64,000 nt of DNA, taken from assembly GCA_015501055.1 (NCBI GenBank), contig JADNYV010000080.1, positions 62,001 through 126,000 of the forward strand. Direction: 5' to 3'. Source of the DNA: Mucidula mucida. Lineage: Eukaryota > Basidiomycota > Agaricomycetes > Agaricales > Physalacriaceae. The notes under the pieces are model-generated. The model was not told the DNA's origin and made no database searches. It saw nothing but the letters and a program-made list of their open reading frames with translations. Both the position numbers and the translations under genes were made by a program. Each line of letters opens with the position of its first letter. Positions within the stretch are counted from its first letter, which is position 1. This document shows, piece after piece, positions 35,618-45,542 of the stretch.

Positions 35618-36445
35618 ATGTCCGGCTACCGCCTCTCTGTTGACCCACTCTCAGGGGTAGAGAACTATGCCACCTGGAGCATCCAGATGGGAGACATTCT
35701 CAATGACCTCGGACTTGACGGCCATATAGCTGATGGCGCATCAGGCACCAATGCCACATGGAAAACTTCGGACCGAAAGGCCCTGACGCAGATCCGTCTA
35801 CGCGTCGAGCCCCACATCATTGTTGACATCCGCAACGCGAAGACAGCTCTTGAGGCTTGGACTACCCTCAAGGACAACTACCAGAGTGATGGCGGTATTG
35901 GGATCATCCTAGCCATCCGGAAACTCTTTTCCACCCGTGCCCAAGGTGATGAATCCACAATGGAGCGTCATCTTTGTGATATGAAGAATTGTGCTGAAGA
36001 TCTACGCACATTTGGTTACCCCCTGGACAACAAAGTCTTTTCCCTCGCGCTTCTCACATCCATGCCCGAGACTTGGGACTCATGGGTTTCATCAACAGCC
36101 CTTGATGAGACATTACTCTCGAGTCCAAGCAAGGTTAACGCTGCCATTATGATGGAAGCAAAGGGCCGTTTGTCTGGATCAGGCAATGGCATCGTTCACA
36201 ATACCGCCATGGTTTCCAAATCCAGACCTCCTCCGCGTAAGCCGCATAATGCGCCACAATCATCATTCCGATCGTCATCCAACCCTGCACCACCCAAAAA
36301 TGTCGGCTACACCTGTGGCGGCAAAGGCCACATGGCTCGTGATTGCCCATCAGAGCCCGACACTGTTGCTGCATTTGGTTTGGCTGAATCTGATGAAGAG
36401 GAATGGTCCTCAGACCCAGAAGCAGACTCGGACTTTGCATTTTAA
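35618..36445 (+). CDS. Retrotransposon Gag-like protein, 275 aa
   Basis: MSGYRLSVDPLSGVENYATW and the following WKTSDRKALTQIRLRVE and LEAWTTLKDNYQ motifs are typical of Ty1/copia Gag (UBN2 family). The C-terminal zinc knuckle reads GYTCGGKGHMARDC: the second Cys, His and third Cys are in place, but the first Cys is replaced by Gly (GGC for TGC). RNA packaging may therefore be impaired. The acidic tail ends at TAA 36443-36445. Confidence 0.85.
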   Translation: MSGYRLSVDPLSGVENYATWSIQMGDILNDLGLDGHIADGASGTNATWKTSDRKALTQIRLRVEPHIIVDIRNAKTALEAWTTLKDNYQSDGGIGIILAIRKLFSTRAQGDESTMERHLCDMKNCAEDLRTFGYPLDNKVFSLALLTSMPETWDSWVSSTALDETLLSSPSKVNAAIMMEAKGRLSGSGNGIVHNTAMVSKSRPPPRKPHNAPQSSFRSSSNPAPPKNVGYTCGGKGHMARDCPSEPDTVAAFGLAESDEEEWSSDPEADSDFAF

Positions 36446-36799
36446 ATGCACACATTATTATTCTCCTTACTATACATCATTTTAATTATGCCTTCCATTT
36501 CTCATCCACCTGACATTCAATTTTCGGACTATCCTTCTTTTCTTTGGCAGACTCGGAGCTACTAAAGATTGGCAACCTGGCCCAGAAGTAGTTGGGACCG
36601 CCAATAGTGCCACGTGCACGATCACGGGGATACGGGTCCCTGGAACACCATGCTCGGGGCATTGGTGGGGACATGCAGGCCGTGCGCTGCATCACTTTGT
36701 GTACCGTATTTGTGCCGGGGATCAAGCACGGCATGAGGCCGCAGTTTCAGGGGGAGCTCGGCATTTGCAACTCATACTCAGCGCCTCGTCGAGGGGGAG

Positions 36800-37056
36800 T
36801 GTTGGAGTTTGGCGATGCGACTCGCCGCCTCAAGAACTGAGGAGAAGTTTCCTTTCTTAGTCAGCTGCTCAGTCAGCCAGTAGAAGTAGAATTTGTAGAA
36901 CCTTCTAGTATATTTTGCATGTAGTATATAAGCTGAATCCATTCTCGCTGGTAGAGCATCTGTTTGCTCTAACGCAAGCTAACCCAATGGTATTGCGCGA
37001 TTGCAAGCACTCACTCAAATATCAACCTCGCTCCCTTTACCCCATTTATTCTAACA
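36800..37056 (+). repeat. 3' LTR (257 bp)
   Basis: Direct repeat of 35303-35552, preceded by the polypurine tract and followed by TTGTG, the mutated copy of the target-site duplication. Confidence 0.85.
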
Positions 37057-37610
37057 TTGTGGACAGCTACGCGTGCGAATGAGTACATGCAAAAGTAACA
37101 ATTATATCGGGCGTACTTGGTCTCGTGTGAGATGGCGGCAAGGAGCTAAAGCCTGGGAGAGCCGATGTCCTACTGAAGAGAGTCAAGGATGGTGTGTTGC
37201 TGATACCAGCTGGGCTTATTGGCGGGATACTTGTTGAGTCTGGACGACTGTATTCATCGGGCTGCATCCTGGCAGGCCTGAGATGAGACGTGGGGGCAGT
37301 AGAGTTCTTATGTGTGGCGGCATGGACATGAAGGTATGGCTTTAAGTCGGACCGAGGAGCCGGGTAAGTGAGGCGTGATGACAATAACACAATTATTAAT
37401 GTTATAAGAGGCAGTGAGTGTGGCGTTTTGTATTGTCTTTCGCGGTGCCATTTATGATTTTGTACATATTGGGGTGATGAGTAAGCAGAAGGCACTCAGG
37501 GCGATCTGAAGGCAGTACATTGTTAGTAGGGCGATGGCGACCAAGATAGTCATAATCTTAGCAATTCTGAAAGATAGGAGTTGTGATGTGACTTTGCACC
37601 CAGCAACTGC

Positions 37611-37711
37611 CGTGCGGGGGTTCGGTTCAACCCAATGTTGATGTTGTATTTCTTTTTCCCATAACTGTATGCCCCATTGGAAGACTACAAAGCATCATTA
37701 TACTTTGAAAA
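37611..37711 (+). repeat. Short dispersed repeat, copy 2
   Basis: Matches 23665-23756 in direct orientation, starting CGTGCGGGGGTTCGGTTCAA and ending at the CTTTGAAAA stretch. It is preceded by GATGTGACTTTGCACCCAGC (37585-37604), which also occurs inverted at 25884-25910. Related TPsiC-like sequence is at 61354-61385. Confidence 0.5.
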
Positions 37712-37789
37712 GCATGTCTCTTAGTATTCCAAGCCATCTGAGCCTTGCCGGTATGACTGACCAATACTTTCACATCGACTTGTCCAAAT

Positions 37790-38559
37790 TAGAGATGGAC
37801 ACGAGTCCATACTCGAGTATATTCGGACTCATCGTATGAGTAACTCTTACCTCAAACCCAATACTCAAGACTCGAGTCTTCACTCGAGACTCTACTCGAA
37901 TATCTACTCTACTCGAGAGTACTTCATGAGTCTCGAGTATTCGAGTACTCGAGTACGATCCGAGTATACTCGAGTATACTCACGTATCAGCAAGCAAATT
38001 CAAACATAAAGACAGTGAAGATTAAAGTAAGTAGGTCGTAAGTGTATCAAGTTATATCCATATCAGTAGCATCCATATCAGTAGTATCCTGAGGTGAAGA
38101 AGCAGGCTTGCGCCGTCGAACCAAAACTACCTGCTCAATCGTTTCATAGAGATCATCGTCATCATCGTCAATCTCAACATCACCATCATGACCCGTGTCA
38201 AACTCTGAGACAGGATCCATACCATCGCGGAAATCAGAAAAGTCCATCTCCTCCGACTGTGCAACAGCCTTGCCCTTCCCCTTCCTCTTGGTCCACAAGT
38301 TCTCCTCAACATCATCCCCATCCTCGTCAACCACCTCATCATACTCACGAATACTCACGAATATAAGAATACTCATGAGTATTCACGAATATTTATGAGT
38401 ATGAGTCTATCGAGTATTCGTGGCCCCAAACTGAAACTCTAGACTCACCATAGACTCTAGACTCTACTCTACTCACGTGCGAGTATACTCTTGGCTTGCA
38501 TGATGAGTATGAGTTTATTCGTGAGTACTTTTTTTATTCTATACTCGCGTCCGACTCTA
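37790..38559. mobile_element. hAT-family element, non-autonomous (770 bp)
   Basis: Terminal inverted repeats TAGAGATGGACACGAGT (left) and TAGAGTCGGACGCGAGT (right, inverse). It is flanked by a perfect 8-bp target duplication GTCCAAAT (37782-37789 and 38560-38567), the length typical of hAT transposons. Subterminal regions are packed with ACTCGAGTA-type palindromic repeats, typical of transposase binding sites. Only a short acidic coding fragment remains inside. Confidence 0.85.
38047..38376 (-). pseudogene. Acidic C-terminal remnant inside the hAT element
   Basis: Open frame of 109 codons, strongly acidic (DEVVDEDGDDVEENLW, DVEIDDDDDDLYETIEQVVL), with a Lys/Arg cluster and a DMDATDMDIT end. 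Such tails occur after the dimerisation domain of mushroom hAT transposases. No catalytic region is present, so it is best read as a leftover exon. Confidence 0.5.
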
Positions 38560-38849
38560 GTCCAAATCGGGACATCACATGAATTTCCTCAAGTCAATGT
38601 CCGCCGTGGTCTTTTTCTACTCTCATAATACATTCTCCACTCTTGACCTCACTTAGAGCGCGAGTTTCACCCCGGACGGCGGACATTGACTTGACGAAAT
38701 CCACGCGATGTCCCGATTTGGACAAGTCGACAGTCCACCATGCGAAAGTACTGGTTCATCATGCCGGAGAGGCTCAGAAGATTTGGAACACAAGCTGACT
38801 GGACTTTCGAGGTAGAATCATGCTATACTGGGGTATACAGTGGTGATTG

Positions 38850-41800
38850 AAAAAAGTTCGATTAGAACATTGGGTTGCGCGCACGGCAGTTACCGGAGCA
38901 CGTGACGGCACCGGTCTTAGGTGAATTGCATTTAGTCGGTGTGATATGCACTTGCTTTTCACGCGACGACTTGAATTTTACGCGCAGGTAGTCTTTTAAC
39001 CTTGCGCGCAAAATTCGAATACCCTTCTGCCCGGAGGTCGGGCATACTTCTACTTGAGAACCACGGTGGGGAAAACAACTTTGGATCACATACAGGTGTT
39101 GGCGGTGACAAGAAAAACAGAGGCTGACACGCTTGCTGCCGAGCCATCAGTGACTGGGGCATGAGCAGAGTCGCAATGAACAACATACTCGCCGCGTAAC
39201 AAGTTTAGTGTGGCTCCCCGCCGCAAAAGTTGAGAACACGCTATTGGGGTGCTGTAGTAACCGCGAGATTGAAAGTGCTCATCATGGCGTCTTCGACTGC
39301 AATGAGTCGATGAAGTGTATAAACTGCGGCTGAGCGCGGACTTCGAGCTGCAATGTTAAGCGCGCGGCGTACGAATACGGGACAGCATTTAATACCGCCT
39401 CATAACAAGTTCGGGTGTCGTGTTCTTTTCGCGGCTCTAGACACGAGCACCACTGAGCAAGCAAGACGGAGTATGGTTATGCTTGGTAAGAATCCAGGCG
39501 TCCGATGGTCCGTCGTGCCGAATCGTACTTGGTAGGGAATAGTGCAAGGCTGAAGGATTATACTGCCACGTATGGGGAATCCCTCACATCACCATTGGAA
39601 TCGCTCTGTACCTGTGAGAAGACACGGCCGCCAAAGACCGCCACATGTGACATCATATCAAGTTCGGTGTGGCGTCCAATGATAGTCACCGAGAAACATG
39701 CTGAGCAAGACGGAAAATCTGCTTGCTTGGTAAGAATTTTGAATCATCACAATCCCGTGAAGAGCGTCGCGTTCGTAAGTAGTTAGTCGGGCAGTAACTA
39801 CTAAATAAGAAGATCAAGGCGCCGTACGTGTCAACGGCATGACATTAAGTGGGGAAATGACTTTCGATGAATCGGTATACATGTACAATCATGCGTCGTC
39901 AGGACCTGAATTTTCTCCGCGAAAGTTCAGAATGTAACCGCTTCAATACCTGTATTTCAGATAAAGATTGAAGGTGTTCGTAACGTCATTGTAGTTCTCT
40001 TACCTCTAACAATGATGAATCGATGAATTTTGAATTGCGGCCGCTAGCTCCAGAACAGATGGAGATCATGTCAGACCGCGGATGTATGTCCACAAGTTCG
40101 ACCTGCGGCTCAGATGTCCAGCACACGGATTGCACTCACGGGACAAACGGTAAACCGTAGTATTACCCACCACATAACAAGTTCGGTGTCGTGGCCAGGA
40201 GAGCTGTTCGACACAAGCCCCACTGCTGAGTAACTTGTAAGTGCTGACGAAAAAGCGAGCAAGACGGATAGCTTTGTAAGTTGTAATATCCAATCATCAC
40301 GATCCCGTGAAGATTGTCACGTTCGTGGGGCGGGCATAACTGTCAAGGCGCCCGGAGCGTGCATGAGTGGGGAAAAGACTTCGGATGGTCCCGCTAATCG
40401 CAATCGTGCCTCTGATGATGGGGAATGGTGCGAGGCCGATGAATGGTGATGCTAGGACTTCAACCAACTTCGCCGGCGTGCAAAGAACACCACCACTCGG
40501 TCCACAGTACCCGGACTTCCCTAGCATTGGAATCCTTTGTACATGTGAGATGAAGGAGCCGCGGGGGCGACGCGGCCGGGTCCAGTGGAATACCGCCACA
40601 AAATCAATTTCGCTGTGGCGTCCAATGATACCCATGGTAAGTAGTTTAATCACATTACTGAGAAACGGCAAGTTATGGGGGTGCTGAAAAAGCATTGAGC
40701 AAATAATGGCTTGGTAAGAATTAATCACAGAGCATCGCTTGGCATAAGACCAAGGTGGGAAAACGAGTCAGATCATTGACCGCTCGGCATACACTAACAA
40801 GTTCAGTATAGCTCCCGAAAACTGGATGCATAAACAAAATCAGCGCGCTTGCGCTTCACCGCCATCACCCGTATCCCCAACTAAGCCTTCTCCACCATGA
40901 TTAGTAGAGTTGAGAATAGGCTATGGAGCTCTGTAACCGATTCAGTATCTGTGTTTCATAAGAGAATGGAGGTGTTCATTGTGTCGTAGTTCTCTCCACT
41001 GTAACGAGGTATGGTGAGTCGATGATTTGTGAGAGTCGGTTGAAATGTGGCTTAGGATAGCAGCTTCAGAACACTGAGCCCAGCGATGGAGATCATGTCA
41101 GACGAGGACGCATGCCCACTTCGACCTGCGATATCGAGCGCACAGACTGCACTCACTGATGGCATTTGATGCCGCCACATAGTAAGAAACTTACCGAGCC
41201 ACACTGCTGAGTAAATTGCTGACGGACATGCTGAAAAAGCATGCAGCTCGCACGAACAAGACGGAAACTTGAAAGTGATGGCGATCAGCTGCGTAAGCTC
41301 GGCACGGAATAATCACGATCCCGTGAAGAGCGTCGCGTTCGTGGTGTCAATAGATCCGGCGTGACTTCGAAGCGTGCGTGCCAACGGCATGACTCTGAGT
41401 GGGGCAAAGAGTCAGACTTCGGATCTTCATTGATGGTCTTCCAGCTCTCGGCTAGGCATATTTGAAGTTCGTGGCCAAATCGGTATGTACACCCATGCGT
41501 CGTCAGGACCTGAATGCCTACATTAGACATTGACCATGATGGGGAATGGTGTGTTCTTAAAGCGGCCGACGAATGGTTATTGTGATGCCAGGATCAGAAA
41601 GATTATACTGCCGCTCACGTCATGGCAAACCACTTGCTTTCAAGCCGCCGGCGTGAAAAGAACAGCTCCAGATGCAACGGCCATCCGCACCCGCATCAAC
41701 CACATCCCGCAGAAAAACCGGACGCGGGGTGCTGAGGCTCCACAAGGAACTGTGTACCTGGGAACCCCAGACGTTTTCAGAAGAGATCAAAGAGACTGGA

Positions 41801-42100
41801 GATGTTCGTGGCGTCGTCGTAGTTATCCCGCTGGCGGCATGTTCCTGCAGAGCTGGGCATGGAGACTTTGTACACAAAGGAATTCAAGGCGTCCGAGTCT
41901 GATTCATGTGAACGTTGGTTGTAATCTGTTGTTATCAATACCGCCATCCACTCTGTAAGAATCAACGACGATCCCGCGGAGAGCATCACGTTTGTGGTGC
42001 CATTAGGTCGGACTTAACTTAGACTAATAAGAAGACTAAGGCATTCGAAGCGTGTGTGTCAACGGCATGAGTGGGGAAACGACTTCGGATCTTCGTTGAT
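38850..42100. repeat. Decayed array of AA9-gene fragments and flank
   Basis: Several motifs recur at irregular spacing. CGTCAGGACCTGAAT, the inverse of the last AA9 splice junction, is at 39898, 41501 and 42162. The GATCCCGTGAAGAGCGTC-type motif is near 39750, 40306, 41321 and 41971. ATAACAAGTTCGGTGTCGTG variants are near 39402, 40175 and 41165. TGGGGAATGGTG stretches match the second-last AA9 exon. No unit encodes a complete protein. The arrangement looks like several rounds of partial duplication followed by drift. Confidence 0.55.
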
Positions 42101-42124
42101 CTCGTTGATGATCTTCCAACACGA

Positions 42125-42630
42125 CTAGGCAATCACAGTTCGTGGTATGTACACCCATGCGTCGTCAGGACCTGAATTCCTACAATAGACAGTGTCGATG
42201 ATGGGGAATACACGTACTTGGGAATGGTGTGATATTACGACGAATGATAATTGGGGTGCCGGGATCAGAAAGAGCATAGCATGAACATCGTCGGATATAC
42301 CAGCATAAGCGCCAGGGAAACGAGAGTAAACGGCGAAGGGCATCCACCTCAAAGATGTCCAACTGAACGTAGTCCATCTATCAAATGAATTTGATGAGTA
42401 GTTAGTTACCGACCAGTGAGGCTCCTGTGAGAGCGCCGGAGCTCGCAAATAGAAGCCTAAATGAAAAAGATTAGTCGTTTCACGAAAACGTACGCAGCAG
42501 TACATACATACCACGAACCCATCATTAATCAGCTCGTTCGAAGGGAGTATCGACTCGATGGAGAACGAATTCCGACGGGATGGTGGAAGCAAATATTTCG
42601 TCGTCAGCGATCATTTCGGTCGGAACCGTA
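42125..42630 (-). pseudogene. AA9 lytic polysaccharide monooxygenase, 3' half, decayed
   Basis: Readable in pieces against the intact gene at 46134-47278: a region matching [19 protein letters not shown], one matching the ALHAAS exon, an M-D/E-x-x-Q-L/I-x-I exon start, and FPGAYAG, followed by the terminal exon boundary. Several frameshifts prevent any continuous reading, and the 5' half with the two copper histidines is absent. Confidence 0.65.
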
Positions 42631-43604
42631 CACGAAAGTCACGTAAATCCAGAGAACGTGAAACAACAGGAAACAACCCAGAGTCAAGGGATCCGCCGTT
42701 CCAGTGGGCATGCGACCCCCCTCTTCGTAGCGCGTGTCACAGTGCAGCCTAGAGCGGTCCGGACCGTGTTGCACATAGAGGATATAGTGCTACAGTCGCT
42801 ACCGGTGGTTTGCGAGACATTGGCAGGCAATCGCAAATGTTTGAAGTTATAATTTAAAAAAGACAAACAGCCGATTTCAGTTTTGAGAGCTTGTGGCTTT
42901 TTTGCCCTCCAGTTCATGTGCGCGCATCGGATTGTGCGCATGGGTCTATTGTTATTCGCAGTAGCAGTGTTTCGCAATCGACCAGTAAGAACCAAGGGCG
43001 GCGGTGGGAGGAGACAAGATGGGGATTTGGAAGGAAAATATAGCCCGACAAGCGAAGTGAAGCTACTATTTGGAGTACCGAGGAGACCTTGAAACGTCCG
43101 CGGGATGTGGTAAGGCTGAACGCGACTGCTCGAAGCGTGGTTGCGGGGCATCTTGTGAGCGCAAGCCGTGGGAGGCGGGAACTACTTACTCAATATGCTG
43201 TGCGACCGATCCCGGACAACTCAATTCAAAGTCAGAATCAAAAACTCTGCTTGAAGACGACCGGATTCAACTGAACCCTGTTTCTGAACCCTGTTGGACC
43301 CTTGACGGCCTGATGAGCGCTCGAGCATCGAGCTTACAATTGAGCAGCCTCCGTCGGACCTTGGACCTTGGACCTCGCGGTCGTTGTGGATATCCACGAT
43401 CTAACAGCCTATCCTACGGACTACATAAGTAGCGGCTCTGGATGAATCATTCAGATATTCACCGCTGTTGTTAACCCACTTGTTGCAACTCGCCGCTCCA
43501 AGATACTACCTACACTCGTCACAACCTTACCATTACCGTCGGTGTCCATCTCAACGCGTCTGCTATATCAGACTGATCTTTTCTTTTAGTCTTGAACTCC
43601 TCCA
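42631..43604. other. Intergenic region upstream of the FAD enzyme
   Basis: No gene recognised. Short open frames here have no family resemblance. Confidence 0.4.
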
Positions 43605-45542
43605 ATGGCTATTGATGCAGTACGACGCTTCACTGAGCTTCGGCGCCAGCACCCAGAGCTCTCGGAGACACAATTACTCAATTCCAACAACCCCAGAGGC
43701 TTTACGGGCTCCGCTGACGTCGTAGTCGCCGGCGCCGGCATTCTCGGCTTGTGCTACGCCATCCACTTGAAAAACATCTCGCCAGACTTGAAGATCGACA
43801 TCTTCGAGAAGAGCTTGACTCCCATCCAAAAGATCGGCGAATCCACCCTTTCCCCCTTCGCCACCTTCACCACCGGCGACGTCCTCCCATATGACTACCT
43901 CCTCCGTATCTTCGCTCTCAAAGATGGCCTGCATTTCTACAGCGTCGACCAGGAAGGTCGCGATGTTACTGCACAGGATATCGGCGGGCTCGACATCGCG
44001 TTCCAGCTCGACCGACGTATGTCTGAGCTCTTCATGACCATGTGGGCGCAGAGCCTGGGCATCAACGTGTACCACGGCGTCGCGGTTGACTTCGAGGTCC
44101 CCGCCGGCGGTTCGATCACTACCGATCTGAAGCTTGACGAGCTCTCCATTTCCAAACCAGACATTCCCGTCCGCCCCTTCTCCGCCCCTAAAGTCCTCTT
44201 AAAGGATTCCTCCAACACCATTGGCACCAGCATCGATGCCCGCCTTGTCTGCGATGCTTCTGGATTCTCGCGCCGCCTTACGGGCAAGTTTGCGCCCCGG
44301 GAGAAGTTTGAGAGCTCTTGGAACGCCGACGCGTACTATACGTACTTCCGCGAAAAAGACACCAGCAAAATTGAAGACCGACTGCTGTGCTGGGATTACC
44401 CCGCCACCAAACATCTCTGCTTCCCCGAGGGCTGGGGCTGGTTCATCGGCCTCATTTCGTGGGAGCGCGCGCCGCTAGCCAATCTCATGGACCTGTGCGC
44501 CCAAATCATCACCAGCGCCGCAGCAGGCGTTCCCGCCGACAAAATCCCATGCACCCGCGCTCTATCCAAAACATTCGACTGCCCTTTCGAGTTCATCTCC
44601 TCAATCGGTTGGGCCGTCCGCAACGACTTCCAGCTTCCTAGCGACCTGTCGGCCTACGGCACGGGTGAAGGCGAGCAGAAGTTCAACTTTTTCAAGAAGC
44701 GCTACCCGACCATCGACAAGCTGTTGACCGAAAGCTACGAGTTGCTGCCCAACTACTACGGCAAAACTACTTACTTCGTGAAGAAGGGGCTGGCGTACCG
44801 CAGCCCCGTCGTCGCCGGCGAGGGATGGCTCGCGATCGGAAACTCTGCCGGCTTTACCAACCCACTCATTTCTCCGGGCATCAACGCTGGTGTCGCTGGG
44901 TCCTGGAGCGCAGCCAATCTGACGGCGCAGGTGCTCGCCGCGCCAGCGCAAGAGGCCAAGGCCGCGATGCTCTCAGCGGCCAAGGAGCACCAAAAGTTCA
45001 TGTACGACTTTGCGCTCCCTCGGCTGTTCAACATGAATCGCCTCTGGCACAATGCGTTCCGCGACCATCGCCTGTTCGAGTCCATCCCCAAAACGCTCTG
45101 GGCGGCATCGTTCGAGGAGGTGGATGACCACTACTTTGGCGTCCAGCGGCAGCAGCTATATGCGCAAGCCGATGCGAACTGGATGCTTGGGTCCGGCCTC
45201 GACGCTTTCCAGGATCTTTGCGCCGAGGTGCTGCCTATTCTCGATGGCCCCAATGGCGGGGCGCCCCCGTCAGAAGAAGACATTGCGAAGGTACTGGCGA
45301 TTACGGGACGGGTTGTTGAGGAGCGAACTGGAAGGTGGCCGCAGAACTCTTGGGGTAACTGGTTGAGGCAATACGACAACAAATTGCAGAAGATACCGGG
45401 CAAGAGGACTCGTAACACGGGCTTCTTGGTGGAGGCGACGAGGTGCTTCTCGTGCCGATACTTTGTGCACAACCGCTCGACTATGTGCCCGATCTGTGGA
45501 GAGAAAGACTCGTGGAGCAAGAGCATGGCTATGCGCGCCTAA
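43605..45542 (+). CDS. FAD-dependent oxidoreductase / halogenase-like, intronless, with C-terminal zinc motif
   Basis: A single exon of 645 codons. A Rossmann FAD site GAGILG lies at residues 43-48 inside DVVVAGAGILGLCYAIHL. KIGESTLSP (76-84) and GWGWFIGL (276-283) resemble the GES and WxWxI motifs of flavin-dependent halogenases and related monooxygenases. A second FAD-contacting segment (GEGWLAIGNSAGFTNPLISP) holds the G-x-x-x-F-x-x-P pattern. The C-terminus has two CxxC pairs (C614/C617 and C628/C631), a likely zinc ribbon. No signal peptide or membrane anchor. Substrate and whether it halogenates are unknown; a reducing partner would be needed. The absence of introns over 1.9 kb is unusual here and suggests retroposition or transfer. 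Confidence 0.8.
   Translation: MAIDAVRRFTELRRQHPELSETQLLNSNNPRGFTGSADVVVAGAGILGLCYAIHLKNISPDLKIDIFEKSLTPIQKIGESTLSPFATFTTGDVLPYDYLLRIFALKDGLHFYSVDQEGRDVTAQDIGGLDIAFQLDRRMSELFMTMWAQSLGINVYHGVAVDFEVPAGGSITTDLKLDELSISKPDIPVRPFSAPKVLLKDSSNTIGTSIDARLVCDASGFSRRLTGKFAPREKFESSWNADAYYTYFREKDTSKIEDRLLCWDYPATKHLCFPEGWGWFIGLISWERAPLANLMDLCAQIITSAAAGVPADKIPCTRALSKTFDCPFEFISSIGWAVRNDFQLPSDLSAYGTGEGEQKFNFFKKRYPTIDKLLTESYELLPNYYGKTTYFVKKGLAYRSPVVAGEGWLAIGNSAGFTNPLISPGINAGVAGSWSAANLTAQVLAAPAQEAKAAMLSAAKEHQKFMYDFALPRLFNMNRLWHNAFRDHRLFESIPKTLWAASFEEVDDHYFGVQRQQLYAQADANWMLGSGLDAFQDLCAEVLPILDGPNGGAPPSEEDIAKVLAITGRVVEERTGRWPQNSWGNWLRQYDNKLQKIPGKRTRNTGFLVEATRCFSCRYFVHNRSTMCPICGEKDSWSKSMAMRA

Larger units (their letters stand above)
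35303..37056 (+). mobile_element. Gag-only (TR-GAG type) LTR retrotransposon, non-autonomous
   Basis: 1754 bp, bounded by direct LTRs of 250 and 257 bp that both start TGTTGG and end TAACA. A polypurine run (CGAGGGGGAG, 36790-36799) abuts the 3' LTR. The only gene is a gag-like frame; protease, integrase and reverse transcriptase are absent, so movement would need helper proteins. Flanking 5-bp repeats are TCGTG (35298-35302) and TTGTG (37057-37061). The empty site in DUF6535 copy A (CACGA, near 20574) confirms the boundaries. Gag of this type (UBN2-like with a CCHC knuckle) points to the Ty1/copia side. Confidence 0.85.
32475..37267 (-). pseudogene. DUF6535 multi-pass membrane protein, copy B (frameshifts, LTR insertion)
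   Basis: Inverted copy of 20365-23410, starting at ATG 37267 and ending at TAG 32477-32475. Exon 2 is split by the LTR element at 35303-37056. Compared with copy A, eight bases are missing at about 34107 and one base near 33747, each shifting the frame. At the two places where copy A is frameshifted, copy B is in frame. Core helices and the AKQWIHQYL motif are preserved. The coding parts therefore decayed separately after duplication of a working gene. Confidence 0.8.
37713..38822. repeat. Long inverted repeat (foldback/MITE-like) interrupted by a hAT element
   Basis: Once the hAT element at 37790-38559 and one target copy are removed, the left arm (37713-37789 plus 38568-38612) pairs with the right arm (38683-38822). 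Matching blocks include CGACTTGTCCAAATCGGGAC, GTCAAGTCAATGTCCGCCG and CCGGYATGA..GACC-type ends. A 70-base centre separates the arms. The outer limits are approximate because similarity fades. Confidence 0.65.

Noticed and set aside
37800..38020. Repeated ACTCGAGTA words as a CRISPR-like or satellite array
   Set aside because: There is no regular repeat-spacer spacing, and the words lie inside a hAT element with clear ends and target duplication.
42883..43432. Short open frames upstream of the FAD gene as a separate gene
   Set aside because: No domain, no conserved intron sites, and poor composition.
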